DNA of 64,000 nucleotides from Paenibacillus sp. CF384 (GTDB lineage Bacteria; Bacillota; Bacilli; Paenibacillales; Paenibacillaceae): NCBI RefSeq assembly GCF_900106745.1, contig NZ_FNNV01000008.1:62001-126000 (forward strand), written 5' to 3'. Shown here in pieces: positions 1 through 7,774 of this stretch. A program made the translations under genes and the position numbers. The number at the start of each line of letters is the position of its first letter. Position 1 is the first letter of the stretch. Below the pieces are notes generated by a model. It was not told where the DNA came from. It saw only the letters and a list, made by a program, of their open reading frames with translations, and did no database searches.

Positions 1-60
1 TAATGGTTGTTTGGATAGTTGTTATATTGTATACTTCGCAAAAAGGGGAGGGGATCGGTA

Positions 61-447
61 ATGAAAGGGAATGTGAAGCATCTCATACTAATCTCTTTAA
101 TCGTTCTCGCAGTAACTAGTTGTGCATCAACTGAAGATTATCGCTTTAATGATAGAGATATAAAGATTAGTTTGATTAGTCAGGAGATTGGTGAAGAATA
201 CAGAGGTTATTCAATTGAAGTGAAGAACACAGGTAAGTTGGAGATTAGCGATCTACACTTTTATATGTATTATCCAATTATCACGATGAACGGCTATAAA
301 GGGAATCCTTTTAAAATTGAGGGGAATACTACTAGTAGTAGACCCGTAAATCTTTAATCAGGAGACAAGATTACATTTCGATATTTGCACCGATCGCAAG
401 AGGCTACTCCATTTGGAATGAGTGGGGGATATTTAAATATGAAGTAG
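61..447 (+). pseudogene. Putative lipoprotein gene interrupted by an in-frame stop
   Basis: The start is ATG at 61, preceded by a strong AGGGGAGGGG ribosome binding site. The N-terminus is a classic lipoprotein signal: a charged start, a hydrophobic stretch and a V-T-S-C lipobox with Cys near residue 21. The reading frame meets TAA at 355-357, just after the residues R-P-V-N-L. The very same frame then stays open for 29 more codons (beginning S-G-D-K-I-T-F-R-Y) to TAG at 445-447, immediately before the ribosome binding site of the next gene. The natural reading is that a sense codon (for example AAA) became TAA. The short product might still be made. No family is recognised; a small beta-rich extracytoplasmic protein with an N-K/N-T-G motif is all that can be said. 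Confidence 0.6.
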
Positions 448-462
448 AAGGAGTAGATCGTG

Positions 463-1143
463 ATGGCTGCAGACTGGAGTCAAGTTGAGGAAGTATTGAG
501 GGATATTGAGGTCGTGGGACATGATAATAACAAGCCTGTTTCCGTCATCGGTTTTGCCGAAGACTTGCGCTGCATTGGCATCGGAACGGATGCTGCGGTC
601 TTTTATCACCTAAACACTCCCAATTACGCCTATAAAGTATATTCCGCTCAGTCCTTAGAGAAGAAAGAAGCGGAAGCCGAGATTTACAAACGTTTAGAAG
701 GATCACCGTACTTCGCCCAATGTTACGGTGCAGGACCTAACTATTTGGTATTAAGTTTTGAACAAGGCCTTACCTTATATGATTGTCTTCTGCAAGGTGT
801 AAGTGTTCCGGAGCAAGTAATCGAAGACGTTGAACATGCCAGAGAGTATGTCCGTAGTCTGGGGCTGAACCCGAGGGATATTCATCTGAAAAATGTTCTT
901 CTGCATGAAGGTCGGGGCAAAGTGCTTGATGTATCGGAATATATCAAGGAAGGCAACGATAGTCGGTGGGAGCACTTGGTGTGGACCTATAAACATTTCT
1001 ATCCCCTGATAAGTGAGGTACAAGTGCCGCTATGGATTCTGGAGACCATTACGAACTGGTATAACCGGATTGATACAGCAAGTTTCGGAATAGAAGACTT
1101 CTCTAAACGAGTGAGCCAGCTTTTCTTCGGGAAACGCAAGTAA
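463..1143 (+). CDS. Small protein-kinase-like protein
   Basis: This protein of about 226 residues has the skeleton of a minimal eukaryotic-type kinase: a glycine-containing N-lobe, Lys58 in Y-A-Y-K-V-Y in the position of the ATP-binding lysine, an acidic helix E-A-E-A-E-I-Y, a catalytic-loop-like R138-D139-x-H-x-x-N144, and Asp157 in V-L-D-V in the position of the DFG aspartate. Similar short proteins in Bacillus are annotated as serine/threonine protein kinases (YrzF type). Their substrates are not established. It is cytoplasmic, with no signal peptide. The ATG at 463 is preferred to the GTG at 460 because AGAAGGAG lies 8 nt upstream of the ATG. The gene starts 15 nt after the end of the interrupted lipoprotein gene and may share its transcript. 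Confidence 0.75.
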   Translation: MAADWSQVEEVLRDIEVVGHDNNKPVSVIGFAEDLRCIGIGTDAAVFYHLNTPNYAYKVYSAQSLEKKEAEAEIYKRLEGSPYFAQCYGAGPNYLVLSFEQGLTLYDCLLQGVSVPEQVIEDVEHAREYVRSLGLNPRDIHLKNVLLHEGRGKVLDVSEYIKEGNDSRWEHLVWTYKHFYPLISEVQVPLWILETITNWYNRIDTASFGIEDFSKRVSQLFFGKRK

Positions 1144-1191
1144 GAGGAGACTGAACGGACGGTAAACGGAGCTCAATAAAATGTAATACGA

Positions 1192-1220
1192 TTGACATGC
1201 TAACTTCATCTTGCTTTAAT
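1192..1220 (+). promoter_or_regulatory. Sigma-A type promoter reading into a terminator
   Basis: TTGACA (1192-1197) and TTTAAT (1215-1220) are separated by exactly 17 nt. The predicted transcript would start near 1227 and meets a strong terminator at 1268-1300, so it would be only about 75 nt and contains no gene. Confidence 0.45.
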
Positions 1221-1267
1221 GAAGTCCGTCTATAATAAGTCTCAACCCCCTTTTAAAAATATACTTT

Positions 1268-1300
1268 AGACCCGCGGCCCGTTGCTGCGGGTCTCTTTTT
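1268..1300 (+). terminator. Rho-independent terminator
   Basis: AGACCCGC (1268-1275) pairs with GCGGGTCT (1287-1294) and is followed by a T tract. It can end the transcript of the kinase-like gene or of the short promoter-driven RNA just upstream. Confidence 0.85.
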
Positions 1301-1310
1301 GCGCTGTTAG

Positions 1311-1415
1311 TAGTAACGAATATCAAGATTGGATACTATTGCTCAATACACACCTATGAAGAAGCTGCCGGCACGATCGGTGGCTTCGTTTCGTTAATGG
1401 GTAATGTAGAGCAAC
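1311..1415. repeat. Dispersed hairpin repeat, degenerate copy
   Basis: A unit resembling the family consensus (GGATACTATTGCTCAAT) is followed by a hairpin, GAAGCTGCCG (1361-1370) with CGGTGGCTTC (1378-1387), and then by a second unit (TTAATGGGTAATGTAGAGCAAC-like). Confidence 0.45.
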
Positions 1416-1579
1416 TTTAGTCTATAACATGCGTAAAATTGGATAGAAGTGGTGGATTTATCATTTATAAGAAAGGGAGATTTGGCATACAGGGGAAAGA
1501 TTAGAAGTTAGGTTTCGTTGAAACTGGAGAATTCGAGGAAAATGGAATTATTATTTTAAGTTATTTTGTTTAGCGAGGT
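1416..1579. other. Intergenic stretch with a possible gene remnant
   Basis: The gene-free interval 1144-1579 holds the promoter, terminator and repeat listed separately. The rest has one plus-strand frame (about 1427-1570) that reads like protein (L-D-R-S-G-G-F-I-I-Y-K-K) but contains a stop and has no start. It may be a decayed gene. Nothing else is seen. Confidence 0.25.
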
Positions 1580-1585
1580 ATGATG

Positions 1586-2401
1586 ATGAGAAAACATTGG
1601 ATTTGGCTGCTTGCCTTGGCGGTCGCTGCTTCATGGGTAGGCAACGTATGGTTCTACGAGAGCCAAAAAGTAGATAAGCCGATTTTCTTGAAACATTATT
1701 ATGAGATGCCTGAATCACTGCTCCAACATATGCGGCTCTATTATCTTACGAATAAGGATTCTTCACGTGAACCTTATCAGGTCGAGTTGGCTGATGGCAT
1801 TATGCTTCATGTTGAGCATATCGAAACAAGAGATGAGAAGGGAAGATTGCAGCTGCGTGAAGCTGTTTTGTCGCCTTCGTCAATTGCGATCGGACAGCTT
1901 AAAGAACAGCTTACTGTCGATCAATTTCGTGTCTATTACAACGACGGATTTGAAGATACGGTAGAGATCGGTAAATTGATTATTCATCCTGATAAACAAG
2001 CCCTCCCGCTGGAATCCAATTTCACGAGGGGTTCCTCCGATGGTACCGGAGGAGACGGATACATAGCGCGCAGAGACATCGAAATCACAGCCGTTACGAA
2101 TAGCTATGCCGATTTGCTCGGAAGCGGGTTTGAATTGATGCTAAATAACGGCAGCGTAAAGGCGAGCGATTTCAGCGCTTTTCCTATTCAACTTCGCAAA
2201 GGTGACTCCTTCTCGATGAGCTATCGCTTTCTGTTGTCAAAGGGAGATATACGCCAATTCGATGTTTTTCAACTTATGGTTGTTGCTGAAGAAAGGAATG
2301 GCAATCCTGCAGGTGTTATGTTCATCAACAAGCAGCCGGATTTATATGAGAAAGATCTATCTAAATACGTCCGTTTGAGAAAGGAGGAAGCATTGCTTTG
2401 A
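1586..2401 (+). CDS. Membrane-anchored protein of unknown function
   Basis: The product is about 271 residues. It begins with one hydrophobic segment (roughly residues 4-22, ending W-V-G-N-V-W) that fits an uncleaved signal anchor, followed by an extracytoplasmic region rich in beta-strand character. No catalytic motif or known domain is recognised. Three consecutive ATG codons occur at 1580, 1583 and 1586; the last is best placed after the weak GAGG at 1575-1578. The stop codon overlaps the start of the next gene by 4 nt, so the two are translationally coupled and probably work together at the membrane. Confidence 0.7.
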   Translation: MRKHWIWLLALAVAASWVGNVWFYESQKVDKPIFLKHYYEMPESLLQHMRLYYLTNKDSSREPYQVELADGIMLHVEHIETRDEKGRLQLREAVLSPSSIAIGQLKEQLTVDQFRVYYNDGFEDTVEIGKLIIHPDKQALPLESNFTRGSSDGTGGDGYIARRDIEITAVTNSYADLLGSGFELMLNNGSVKASDFSAFPIQLRKGDSFSMSYRFLLSKGDIRQFDVFQLMVVAEERNGNPAGVMFINKQPDLYEKDLSKYVRLRKEEALL

Positions 2402-2955
2402 AGAACGCTTTTCTCCGTTTCTCTTGGGGTGTGGTAATCTTACTTATAGATTTTCGAATCGGTTGGCTCGACATTCTTCCTGACATTGTCGGGTATGCGC
2501 TGATGTGGAACGCTGTCATCGGCTTGGGTCAATATCGCAGCAATTATCTGAAAGCTCAGTGGCCTGCTGCTCTTCTCACGTTGTTCTCTGTTGCGGAAGT
2601 TCTGCCTTTCTTTGGCGAACCCGTTCACTCGTTTGACGTCTCTCCTCCGTGGTTGGCATATGGCAGCATGATGTTGTTTCTTCAATTGCTCTTGGTAAAC
2701 TGGTTTCTTCTAGCACTATGCCAACACGCGATCGATACCGCAAATCACAACTTCGCTGTATCTGTTAACCGATGCCGTATGTTTGTTATCTTCGTTAATG
2801 TCGTATCATTGATTAGTTTCCCATTTAGTATCAACTGGTCGCAAACGACAGTCATGATGTGGTCTATCTTGATCCTAGGAATGGGTATTATATCAGAACT
2901 GGCTCTGATCTTCATATGCAGGCGCGCCGCTACAACGGTAGGTAAGTCTGATTAG
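2398..2955 (+). CDS. Multi-pass membrane protein, partner of the preceding gene
   Basis: This hydrophobic protein of 185 residues has about five predicted membrane segments and a short basic cytoplasmic tail (C-R-R-A-A-T-T-V-G-K). It starts with TTG at 2398, 10 nt after AAAGGAGG (2380-2387), and overlaps the previous stop codon by 4 nt. The overlap and shared context suggest a two-protein membrane complex of unknown function. No transporter signature is visible. Confidence 0.7.
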   Translation: MKNAFLRFSWGVVILLIDFRIGWLDILPDIVGYALMWNAVIGLGQYRSNYLKAQWPAALLTLFSVAEVLPFFGEPVHSFDVSPPWLAYGSMMLFLQLLLVNWFLLALCQHAIDTANHNFAVSVNRCRMFVIFVNVVSLISFPFSINWSQTTVMMWSILILGMGIISELALIFICRRAATTVGKSD

Positions 2956-2994
2956 AAGGTGGGCTTGATGAGTAAGGGGATGGCGAAGGAATAA

Positions 2995-3222
2995 ATGCGG
3001 GATATTGAAAAGGGGAAACTGAATTTTATCATTTGCCGTGGTCTGTTGCTTGGCTTAATTAGTAATGTTCTCTTTATCATCTTACAGATCATTATAGGCA
3101 AGAGTTGGGATGATATCTGGAGTATATATTATCATATTCCGTTTATCTTCCTAGTGGCTATGTTGATTGGATTCATAACCGCATACCAGAGATGGACATA
3201 CAGAAATAGTAGAGGTAGTTAG
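2995..3222 (+). CDS. Small two-pass membrane protein
   Basis: A 75-residue protein with two hydrophobic segments (about 16-34 and 48-66) flanked by charged ends. A GAAGGA-type ribosome binding site precedes ATG 2995. It follows the five-segment membrane protein by 39 nt in the same direction and could be co-transcribed. Function is unknown. Confidence 0.6.
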   Translation: MRDIEKGKLNFIICRGLLLGLISNVLFIILQIIIGKSWDDIWSIYYHIPFIFLVAMLIGFITAYQRWTYRNSRGS

Positions 3223-3251
3223 TGCCTTGAAGAGGATGGGAGGGATGAAGT

Positions 3252-3605
3252 ATTAACCACGATTCCATTAAAAATGATTTATTGAGATTAGAAGAAAAAC
3301 TATTAACACCTGAGGTTCGAACTTCAGAAATTGAACTTTCTAAGTTACTTGCAGATAACTTTTTTGAATTTGGGAGCTCAGGAAAGGTCTGGAGTAAACA
3401 AAGTGGCTTGGGTCCAAATGGAATTGGCACTGTGAGAATGAGTCTAAGTCATTTTCAAATTCATCCTTTAAATGAGGAAATAGTTTTAACCACTTACCAA
3501 ATCTTCAATGAAGAGAAGATGCAGCACTCATTACGAAGTTCGATTTGGAAATACGAGAAGGCAAGTTGGCAGATGATTTTTCATCAGGGAACACCGATTC
3601 CTTAA
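3252..3605 (+). CDS. DUF4440 (SnoaL/NTF2-like) protein, probable ATT start
   Basis: The protein matches the DUF4440 pattern over its whole length: L-L-R-L-E-E-K-L-L near the start, then L-L-A-D-N-F-F-E-F-G-S-S-G, and the closing R-S-S-I-W, W-Q-M-I-F-H-Q-G-T-P. Members of this NTF2-like family are small cone-shaped cytoplasmic proteins, often of unknown substrate. No ATG, GTG or TTG lies where translation should begin. The best placed codon is ATT at 3252, 7 nt after GGGAGGG (3238-3244), giving a natural family length of 117 residues. The TTG at 3282 lacks a ribosome binding site and would cut off the first helix. Alternatively, a one-base insertion near 3251 has separated ATG 3245 from the frame. 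Confidence 0.75.
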   Translation: MNHDSIKNDLLRLEEKLLTPEVRTSEIELSKLLADNFFEFGSSGKVWSKQSGLGPNGIGTVRMSLSHFQIHPLNEEIVLTTYQIFNEEKMQHSLRSSIWKYEKASWQMIFHQGTPIP

Positions 3606-3652
3606 GTATCGGACACCTAAACATATATAGATCATGAAGGGAGAAGGCATGT

Positions 3653-4132
3653 ATGATTACTCTCAGACCAATCACATTAGAAAACCGGCGTGCCATATTT
3701 AACCTGGAAGTTTCGGAAGACCAACGCCGCTTCGTTGCATCTAATCTCTCGAGCGTGGCTTCGTGTTATGTCCTTGCAACCAATGGGGGACATCCATTTC
3801 CGTTTGCCATTTACGCGGAAGAACAGCCGGTCGGTTTTATTATGTTGACATATAGAATTACCGGATACGACGAGCTTCCGTCAATCGCAGAAGATAGCTA
3901 TTGCATATTGCGATTAATGATTGACAAGCAATATCAGAACAGAGGTTATGGTCGGGAAGCCATGATAAAAATCTTAGAATTTACCCGCACCTTTCCGGCT
4001 GGGCCAGCACGTTACTGTTGGACTTGTTATGAAGCCGATAACGTAGTCGCCAAAAAGCTTTATGAGAGCTTCGGCTTCCGTGAGAGCGGTGAAATCAGCC
4101 ACAACGAGCCAGTAACCGTATTACGACTCTGA
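3653..4132 (+). CDS. GNAT acetyltransferase, spermine/spermidine (BltD) type
   Basis: This 159-residue GNAT protein has the acetyl-CoA-binding motif A (L-M-I-D-K-Q-Y-Q-N-R-G-Y-G-R-E-A) and the C-terminal motif with A-K-K-L-Y-E-S-F-G-F. The N-terminus (L-E-N-R-R-A-I-F-N-L-E-V-S-E-D-Q) resembles the Bacillus spermine/spermidine acetyltransferase BltD, so polyamine N-acetylation is a reasonable guess but not proven. It is cytoplasmic. GGGAGAAGG precedes ATG 3653. The gene appears monocistronic. Confidence 0.8.
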   Translation: MITLRPITLENRRAIFNLEVSEDQRRFVASNLSSVASCYVLATNGGHPFPFAIYAEEQPVGFIMLTYRITGYDELPSIAEDSYCILRLMIDKQYQNRGYGREAMIKILEFTRTFPAGPARYCWTCYEADNVVAKKLYESFGFRESGEISHNEPVTVLRL

Positions 4133-4261
4133 TTTGCGGCCACCACCTATGATAGAGGAAGCTTGAAATAGGCTTGTGAGTACACCCATATAATACATAA
4201 TTCAAGGAGAGTCTAAATGTGGTCGATGAAATATCTAATCGATTTTCGATAAAGATTAATC

Positions 4262-4325
4262 AAGAAATAGGAGCAGTTTGCGATCCGCAGCTGCTCCATT
4301 TTCATTACACTAATTAGGCAGATTT
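4262..4325. repeat. Dispersed hairpin repeat
   Basis: The hairpin GGAGCAG/CTGCTCC (about 4270-4296) is followed by T-rich sequence and a right-hand unit (CTAATTAGGCAGATTTACTGAAT-like). It probably terminates the acetyltransferase transcript. Confidence 0.5.
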
Positions 4326-4400
4326 ACTGAATCCATACCACCTAATTCCATATGCAAAGGAACTATATTCCATTTGCCCTTGGATTCGACCTTTCTTCTT

Positions 4401-4721
4401 CTACTTGTAGGTTACTTGAGATATGATCTGTCCTTTCGCGTCCAAGGCAGTAACGATGTACCCATCCTCCTTGGACGGGAAGGCCGCGAACCAATACCTA
4501 TTATAGTCTCCTCCATGGTAAATAGCTGCCACTTCACTGTCTTGCCCTTTTGCGGTAGAAACCTGGATTTGGGTGATGCCCGCATCCATTACTCTGCCGA
4601 AGAAAACGGGAATGTTCTTGAATTCATAAAACGCGCTGGAAAACGTATCGCTTTCGGCTGCTTGGCTAGCGGTCATACCACCATGACCCTTCAGTCTCCA
4701 AGAACCCGAAAAACCCGAAAA
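4401..4721 (-). pseudogene. C-terminal fragment of a minus-strand gene
   Basis: Read on the minus strand, about 107 codons give a protein-like sequence ending with a normal stop at 4401 (for example F-Y-E-F-K-N-I-P-V-F-F-G-R-V-M-D-A-G and G-D-Y-N-R-Y-W-F-A-A-F-P). It looks like the beta-rich C-terminal part of a small extracytoplasmic protein. There is no start codon with a ribosome binding site. The frame to the right of about 4721 is simply the complement of the acetyltransferase gene on the other strand. The 5' part has therefore been lost at the same junction that truncates the neighbour. The family is not recognised. Confidence 0.5.
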
Positions 4722-5408
4722 ATTATTAGTTGGTATACTTCCGATGGGACCGAAGCGAATATTAACGGGATGGTTCACCCGGACTTTCGTCGACAAGGCG
4801 TGTTTAACGCTTTGCTGAAACGTGCGGTGTCCGAAATGGTAACACAGGGCTTCGAAACCTGTCGCTTTCGTATACCGTCGAATTCGAAGCCAGGTATAGA
4901 CTACATTAAGCATATTGGCGCAAGCTATCGTACGTCAGAGTTCTCCATGAATCTAAATCAAATACATGCAAATATATCATGTCCTTCGGGCTTGACCTTA
5001 CAATTAGCAGACGTTCAAGATTTTGAATTTATGGTTACATGTTCATCACTAGCTTTTGGCGATTCAGAGACATGGACTAGGAACTATTTTGCCCGCACTA
5101 TGGAACCTGAACGAGTGACTTACATCGCTTTGGACAGCCTGTCGCCAGTTGGGATGGTCAGGGTCAATTGCTTGAACCAGGACACTGCCGTTATTCACGA
5201 CTTATGTGTACTCCCATCACACCAGGGTAGAGGATACGGTCGTGAAATTCTTGCTGGGGTAGTTAAACTTTTACTAGAACAGAAGTTTTCTACAATTCGA
5301 CTGGGAGTAGTGACTGAAAATAGACCTGCACTGAACCTCTATCATTCCGTAGGGTTTGAAATAACTGCAGAATCTAGTTACTATGTGATCTCTATCCAAG
5401 AGCTTTAA
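4719..5408 (+). pseudogene. Tandem GNAT acetyltransferase lacking its N-terminus
   Basis: From about 4719 the plus strand encodes the rest of a two-domain GNAT protein. The first domain enters late, at its beta-strand before motif A (N-G-M-V-H-P-D-F-R-R-Q-G-V-F). The second domain is complete, with P-S-H-Q-G-R-G-Y-G-R-E and A-L-N-L-Y-H-S-V-G-F. The open frame continues upstream to 4374, but those codons are the complement of the minus-strand fragment and have no ribosome binding site, so about 60 native N-terminal codons are missing. The second domain might still be expressed from an internal start. Transcription would end at the hairpin at 5421-5444. Confidence 0.6.
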
Positions 5409-5420
5409 ATTGTTCAATAA

Positions 5421-5447
5421 GGGCCATCCAGCAATGGATGGTCCTTT
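5421..5447 (+). terminator. Hairpin terminator
   Basis: GGGCCATCCA (5421-5430) pairs with TGGATGGTCC (5435-5444), including one G-U pair, with a 4-nt loop and a short T run. Confidence 0.7.
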
Positions 5448-5530
5448 AACTAGTAAGAATTGGAGAACATAAAGTATCAGTTCCATACCATTTTCATGGT
5501 TATGTTTAGTTCAAGAGAGGGCGATTTTCA

Positions 5531-6061
5531 GTGTTGAAACGTCTTAAGTATAAATCACTGCTTGTTACATTAGTCAGCGCATTGATTATCATAGGTGTAA
5601 TTAGCGTAAGCATCTGGTATTATCGTGCTGACCCGTTAGTTGACGATGGTGTAACCACCTATACAGACATAGACGGGAATTATCATGTTTATACAATTAT
5701 GCTTATCAATAAAAGCAGAACGGATATCAATATTCAAAGCGTGACAGTCAATGGGAAAATGAAGCCGGACCTTGTACAACTTGGTATTAGTTATAATACC
5801 GGTCACCAGGTCCAATTCATGGGGGAAAAGACAGACCCTGCGACTACGTTTATGGATGTTCACAATCAATCCATTCGCCCTCAATTATCCTCGCAAAAGA
5901 TTCGGACCATTATTGAGAACAAAGCTAACTCCAATCAGAAGACGCCTATCTATTATGGTATTGCCATTCGATTCGACCAACAACCCTTGGAAGAAGTAAC
6001 GATACGTTATACATATTTAGGTTTGACCAAAGAAAAGCATATTACTAGATGGTTCGAATAA
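5531..6061 (+). CDS. Membrane-anchored extracytoplasmic protein of unknown function
   Basis: The 176-residue product has a basic start, one hydrophobic segment (about residues 9-29) and a polar outer domain with Y-R-A-D-P-L and I-M-L-I-N-K-S motifs, suggesting an immunoglobulin-like beta domain facing outside. The lack of a lipobox argues for a signal anchor. GTG 5531 is placed 10 nt after GAGAGGG. Function is unknown; several other small anchored proteins of this general design lie in the window. Confidence 0.65.
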   Translation: MLKRLKYKSLLVTLVSALIIIGVISVSIWYYRADPLVDDGVTTYTDIDGNYHVYTIMLINKSRTDINIQSVTVNGKMKPDLVQLGISYNTGHQVQFMGEKTDPATTFMDVHNQSIRPQLSSQKIRTIIENKANSNQKTPIYYGIAIRFDQQPLEEVTIRYTYLGLTKEKHITRWFE

Positions 6062-6076
6062 TTTTTAACGCATCTT

Positions 6077-6110
6077 GGAGCAGTATGCCGGCGGCATCTG
6101 TTCCATTTTT
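6077..6110 (+). terminator. Hairpin repeat acting as terminator
   Basis: GGAGCAG...CTGTTCC with an inner GCCGGCGGC forms a stem at 6077-6104 followed by ATTTTT. The core resembles the GGAGCAG-type dispersed repeat. Confidence 0.55.
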
Positions 6111-6196
6111 GTTTTATAGCAAAGATGATCAAGAATAATCCATTATTTTGAGGTAAGGTGAATGCAAAAGGGAATTGACGAGAAGGAGTGTCGGAG

Positions 6197-7177
6197 ATGA
6201 GCAGCTTAATGAAGAGCTATTGGTTCAGACGCTTGCCAGCTTTAAGACAGCATGCGGAAATTTGGAATTCTCACATCACGCATCATTGGAATCTCGATCT
6301 ATTCTGTCCTCATCATCCGATTCAGACCCATGAGGCGGGGCAGATGCTCGCACAGTATATGCCTGAGTTGCTGCCTGACTATAAAGCTCTGCTATCCGTC
6401 TTTCCGAACCGTCCGGGTCAGGCTCAAATGCTCGCCTTGTACAATCTACCGCCCTTCTTCTCGGGTTGCAGCAACTCCATATCGCTTCGACTGGATCATC
6501 CGACGTTGATTCGCAATTACGATTTTGGAATCAATGAGTTCAGTGGTGTCATCCGTCATGAACCGCTCCCTGAAGGAGGATGGATCATCGGTTCCGCCGA
6601 ATACGGCTGGGGTTACCTAGACGGATTAAACCATCATGGTCTTGCTGCAGCTATCACCTTCGGCGGAAGTTTTACGGTGGGCGACGGTTTCAGCATTCCT
6701 CTAATCGTCCGATATGTCCTGGCAACTGCGGCCACAGTCTCGGAAGCCGTCAAGCGGCTCCGCTCCATACCGCATCGCCTTGCTCAGAATATCTCCCTTC
6801 TTGACCTCGAGGGAGATTACGCCGTCGTATATGCCTCACCGGAAGGAGTGACCGTGGAACACGGCCTTATCTGCTGCACGAACCATCAACAAGAGAGACC
6901 GGAATCCGGGCAAGGAGAGAACTGTACGTTGGAAAGGTTTGACCATCTTTTTCAAATGGCGGGAAACATTTCTGCTGCGGACTTCTTGCAAGAACCTTTG
7001 TATAACAGGCAGTATTCAGATTCTTTCGGTACGCTGTACACGGTCGAGATCGATCCCTTATCCAAGTCCGTTCACTATCACTGGCCGGAAGGCCGACAGT
7101 TAACAGTCACGTCCGAATCACCTGAGGCGGAACTGATCATCCCATTATCCATCGTGCAGGATAGTGGAACGAAGTAA
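6197..7177 (+). CDS. C45-family N-terminal-nucleophile acyltransferase/hydrolase
   Basis: The 326-residue protein has the hallmarks of the peptidase C45 / acyl-CoA:6-aminopenicillanate acyltransferase family: a G-C-S-N-S-I motif with Cys91 as the expected N-terminal nucleophile, a downstream I-R-N-Y-D-F motif, and the G-L-N-H-H-G-L-A-A-A-I-T-F-G-G segment. In characterised relatives the precursor cleaves itself before the Cys and the enzyme then cleaves or forms an amide bond. The substrate here is unknown. No signal peptide is present. ATG 6197 is chosen over GTG 6188 because AGAAGGAG (6181-6188) lies 8 nt upstream of the ATG. Confidence 0.8.
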   Translation: MSSLMKSYWFRRLPALRQHAEIWNSHITHHWNLDLFCPHHPIQTHEAGQMLAQYMPELLPDYKALLSVFPNRPGQAQMLALYNLPPFFSGCSNSISLRLDHPTLIRNYDFGINEFSGVIRHEPLPEGGWIIGSAEYGWGYLDGLNHHGLAAAITFGGSFTVGDGFSIPLIVRYVLATAATVSEAVKRLRSIPHRLAQNISLLDLEGDYAVVYASPEGVTVEHGLICCTNHQQERPESGQGENCTLERFDHLFQMAGNISAADFLQEPLYNRQYSDSFGTLYTVEIDPLSKSVHYHWPEGRQLTVTSESPEAELIIPLSIVQDSGTK

Positions 7178-7224
7178 CAAATATAATACATGAAGTAATT
7201 ATTTTAAAGAGAGGTGTACTTTAT

Positions 7225-7656
7225 ATGAACACTCAAGAACTAATAGAAGAGTATATTTCTAGCCAACCTGAGCCCAAACGTAGCGATATGCAAGCGTTAC
7301 ACCGCATCATTCTGCAAGTAATGCCAGCATGTAAATTGTGGTTCTTGGATGGCAAAAACAATGAAAACAAGACGGTCTCAAATCCCAATATTGGATATGG
7401 AATGCACACCATAAAATATGCGGATGGAAAAACCAGAGAATTTTATCAAATTGGTATCAGTGCCAACAAAACCGGAATCTCTGTCTATATCCTTGGGATT
7501 GAAGATAAGAATTATTTAAAGCTTACGTATGGGGGAAATCTCGGCAAGGCGAGTGTTAGCGGATATTGTATAAAGTTCAAAACGTTAAAAGATATAAACA
7601 TTCCTATACTTGAAGAGGCTATACGATTTGGGGTTGACGCCCAGTCCATAATCTGA
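7225..7656 (+). CDS. DUF1801 domain protein
   Basis: This 143-residue protein has the DUF1801 layout: an N-terminal helix pair (E-Y-I-S-S-Q-P-E-P-K-R-S-D-M-Q-A-L), a central beta region with W-F-L-D-G and I-G-Y-G, and a C-terminal helix (I-P-I-L-E-E-A-I-R-F-G). DUF1801 proteins (for example B. subtilis YdhG) are soluble, with no agreed function. AGAGAGGTG precedes ATG 7225. It ends 12 nt before the first Zur box of the zinc operon, so it is probably unrelated to zinc. Confidence 0.8.
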   Translation: MNTQELIEEYISSQPEPKRSDMQALHRIILQVMPACKLWFLDGKNNENKTVSNPNIGYGMHTIKYADGKTREFYQIGISANKTGISVYILGIEDKNYLKLTYGGNLGKASVSGYCIKFKTLKDINIPILEEAIRFGVDAQSII

Positions 7657-7668
7657 TATCGTTCTTAA

Positions 7669-7683
7669 TTGTAATAATTACGT
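7669..7683 (+). promoter_or_regulatory. Candidate Zur box 1
   Basis: TTGTAATAATTACGT matches the Bacillus Zur consensus TCGTAATNATTACGA at 13 of the 14 defined positions or nearly so, with an intact GTAAT-A-ATTAC core. It lies about 90 nt before znuC. Confidence 0.65.
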
Positions 7684-7725
7684 TCAACTACGATGTGATG
7701 TGGTTGAATATTTTTTAATGTTTAA

Positions 7726-7740
7726 TCGTAATTATTACAC
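7726..7740 (+). promoter_or_regulatory. Candidate Zur box 2
   Basis: TCGTAATTATTACAC keeps the full left half and the ATTAC of the Zur consensus. It lies 35 nt upstream of the znuC start, where bound Zur would block transcription. Its centre is 57 bp from that of box 1. Confidence 0.75.
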
Positions 7741-7774
7741 ACAACGCGATTCTACAAGAAAGGGCGGGAACGAT

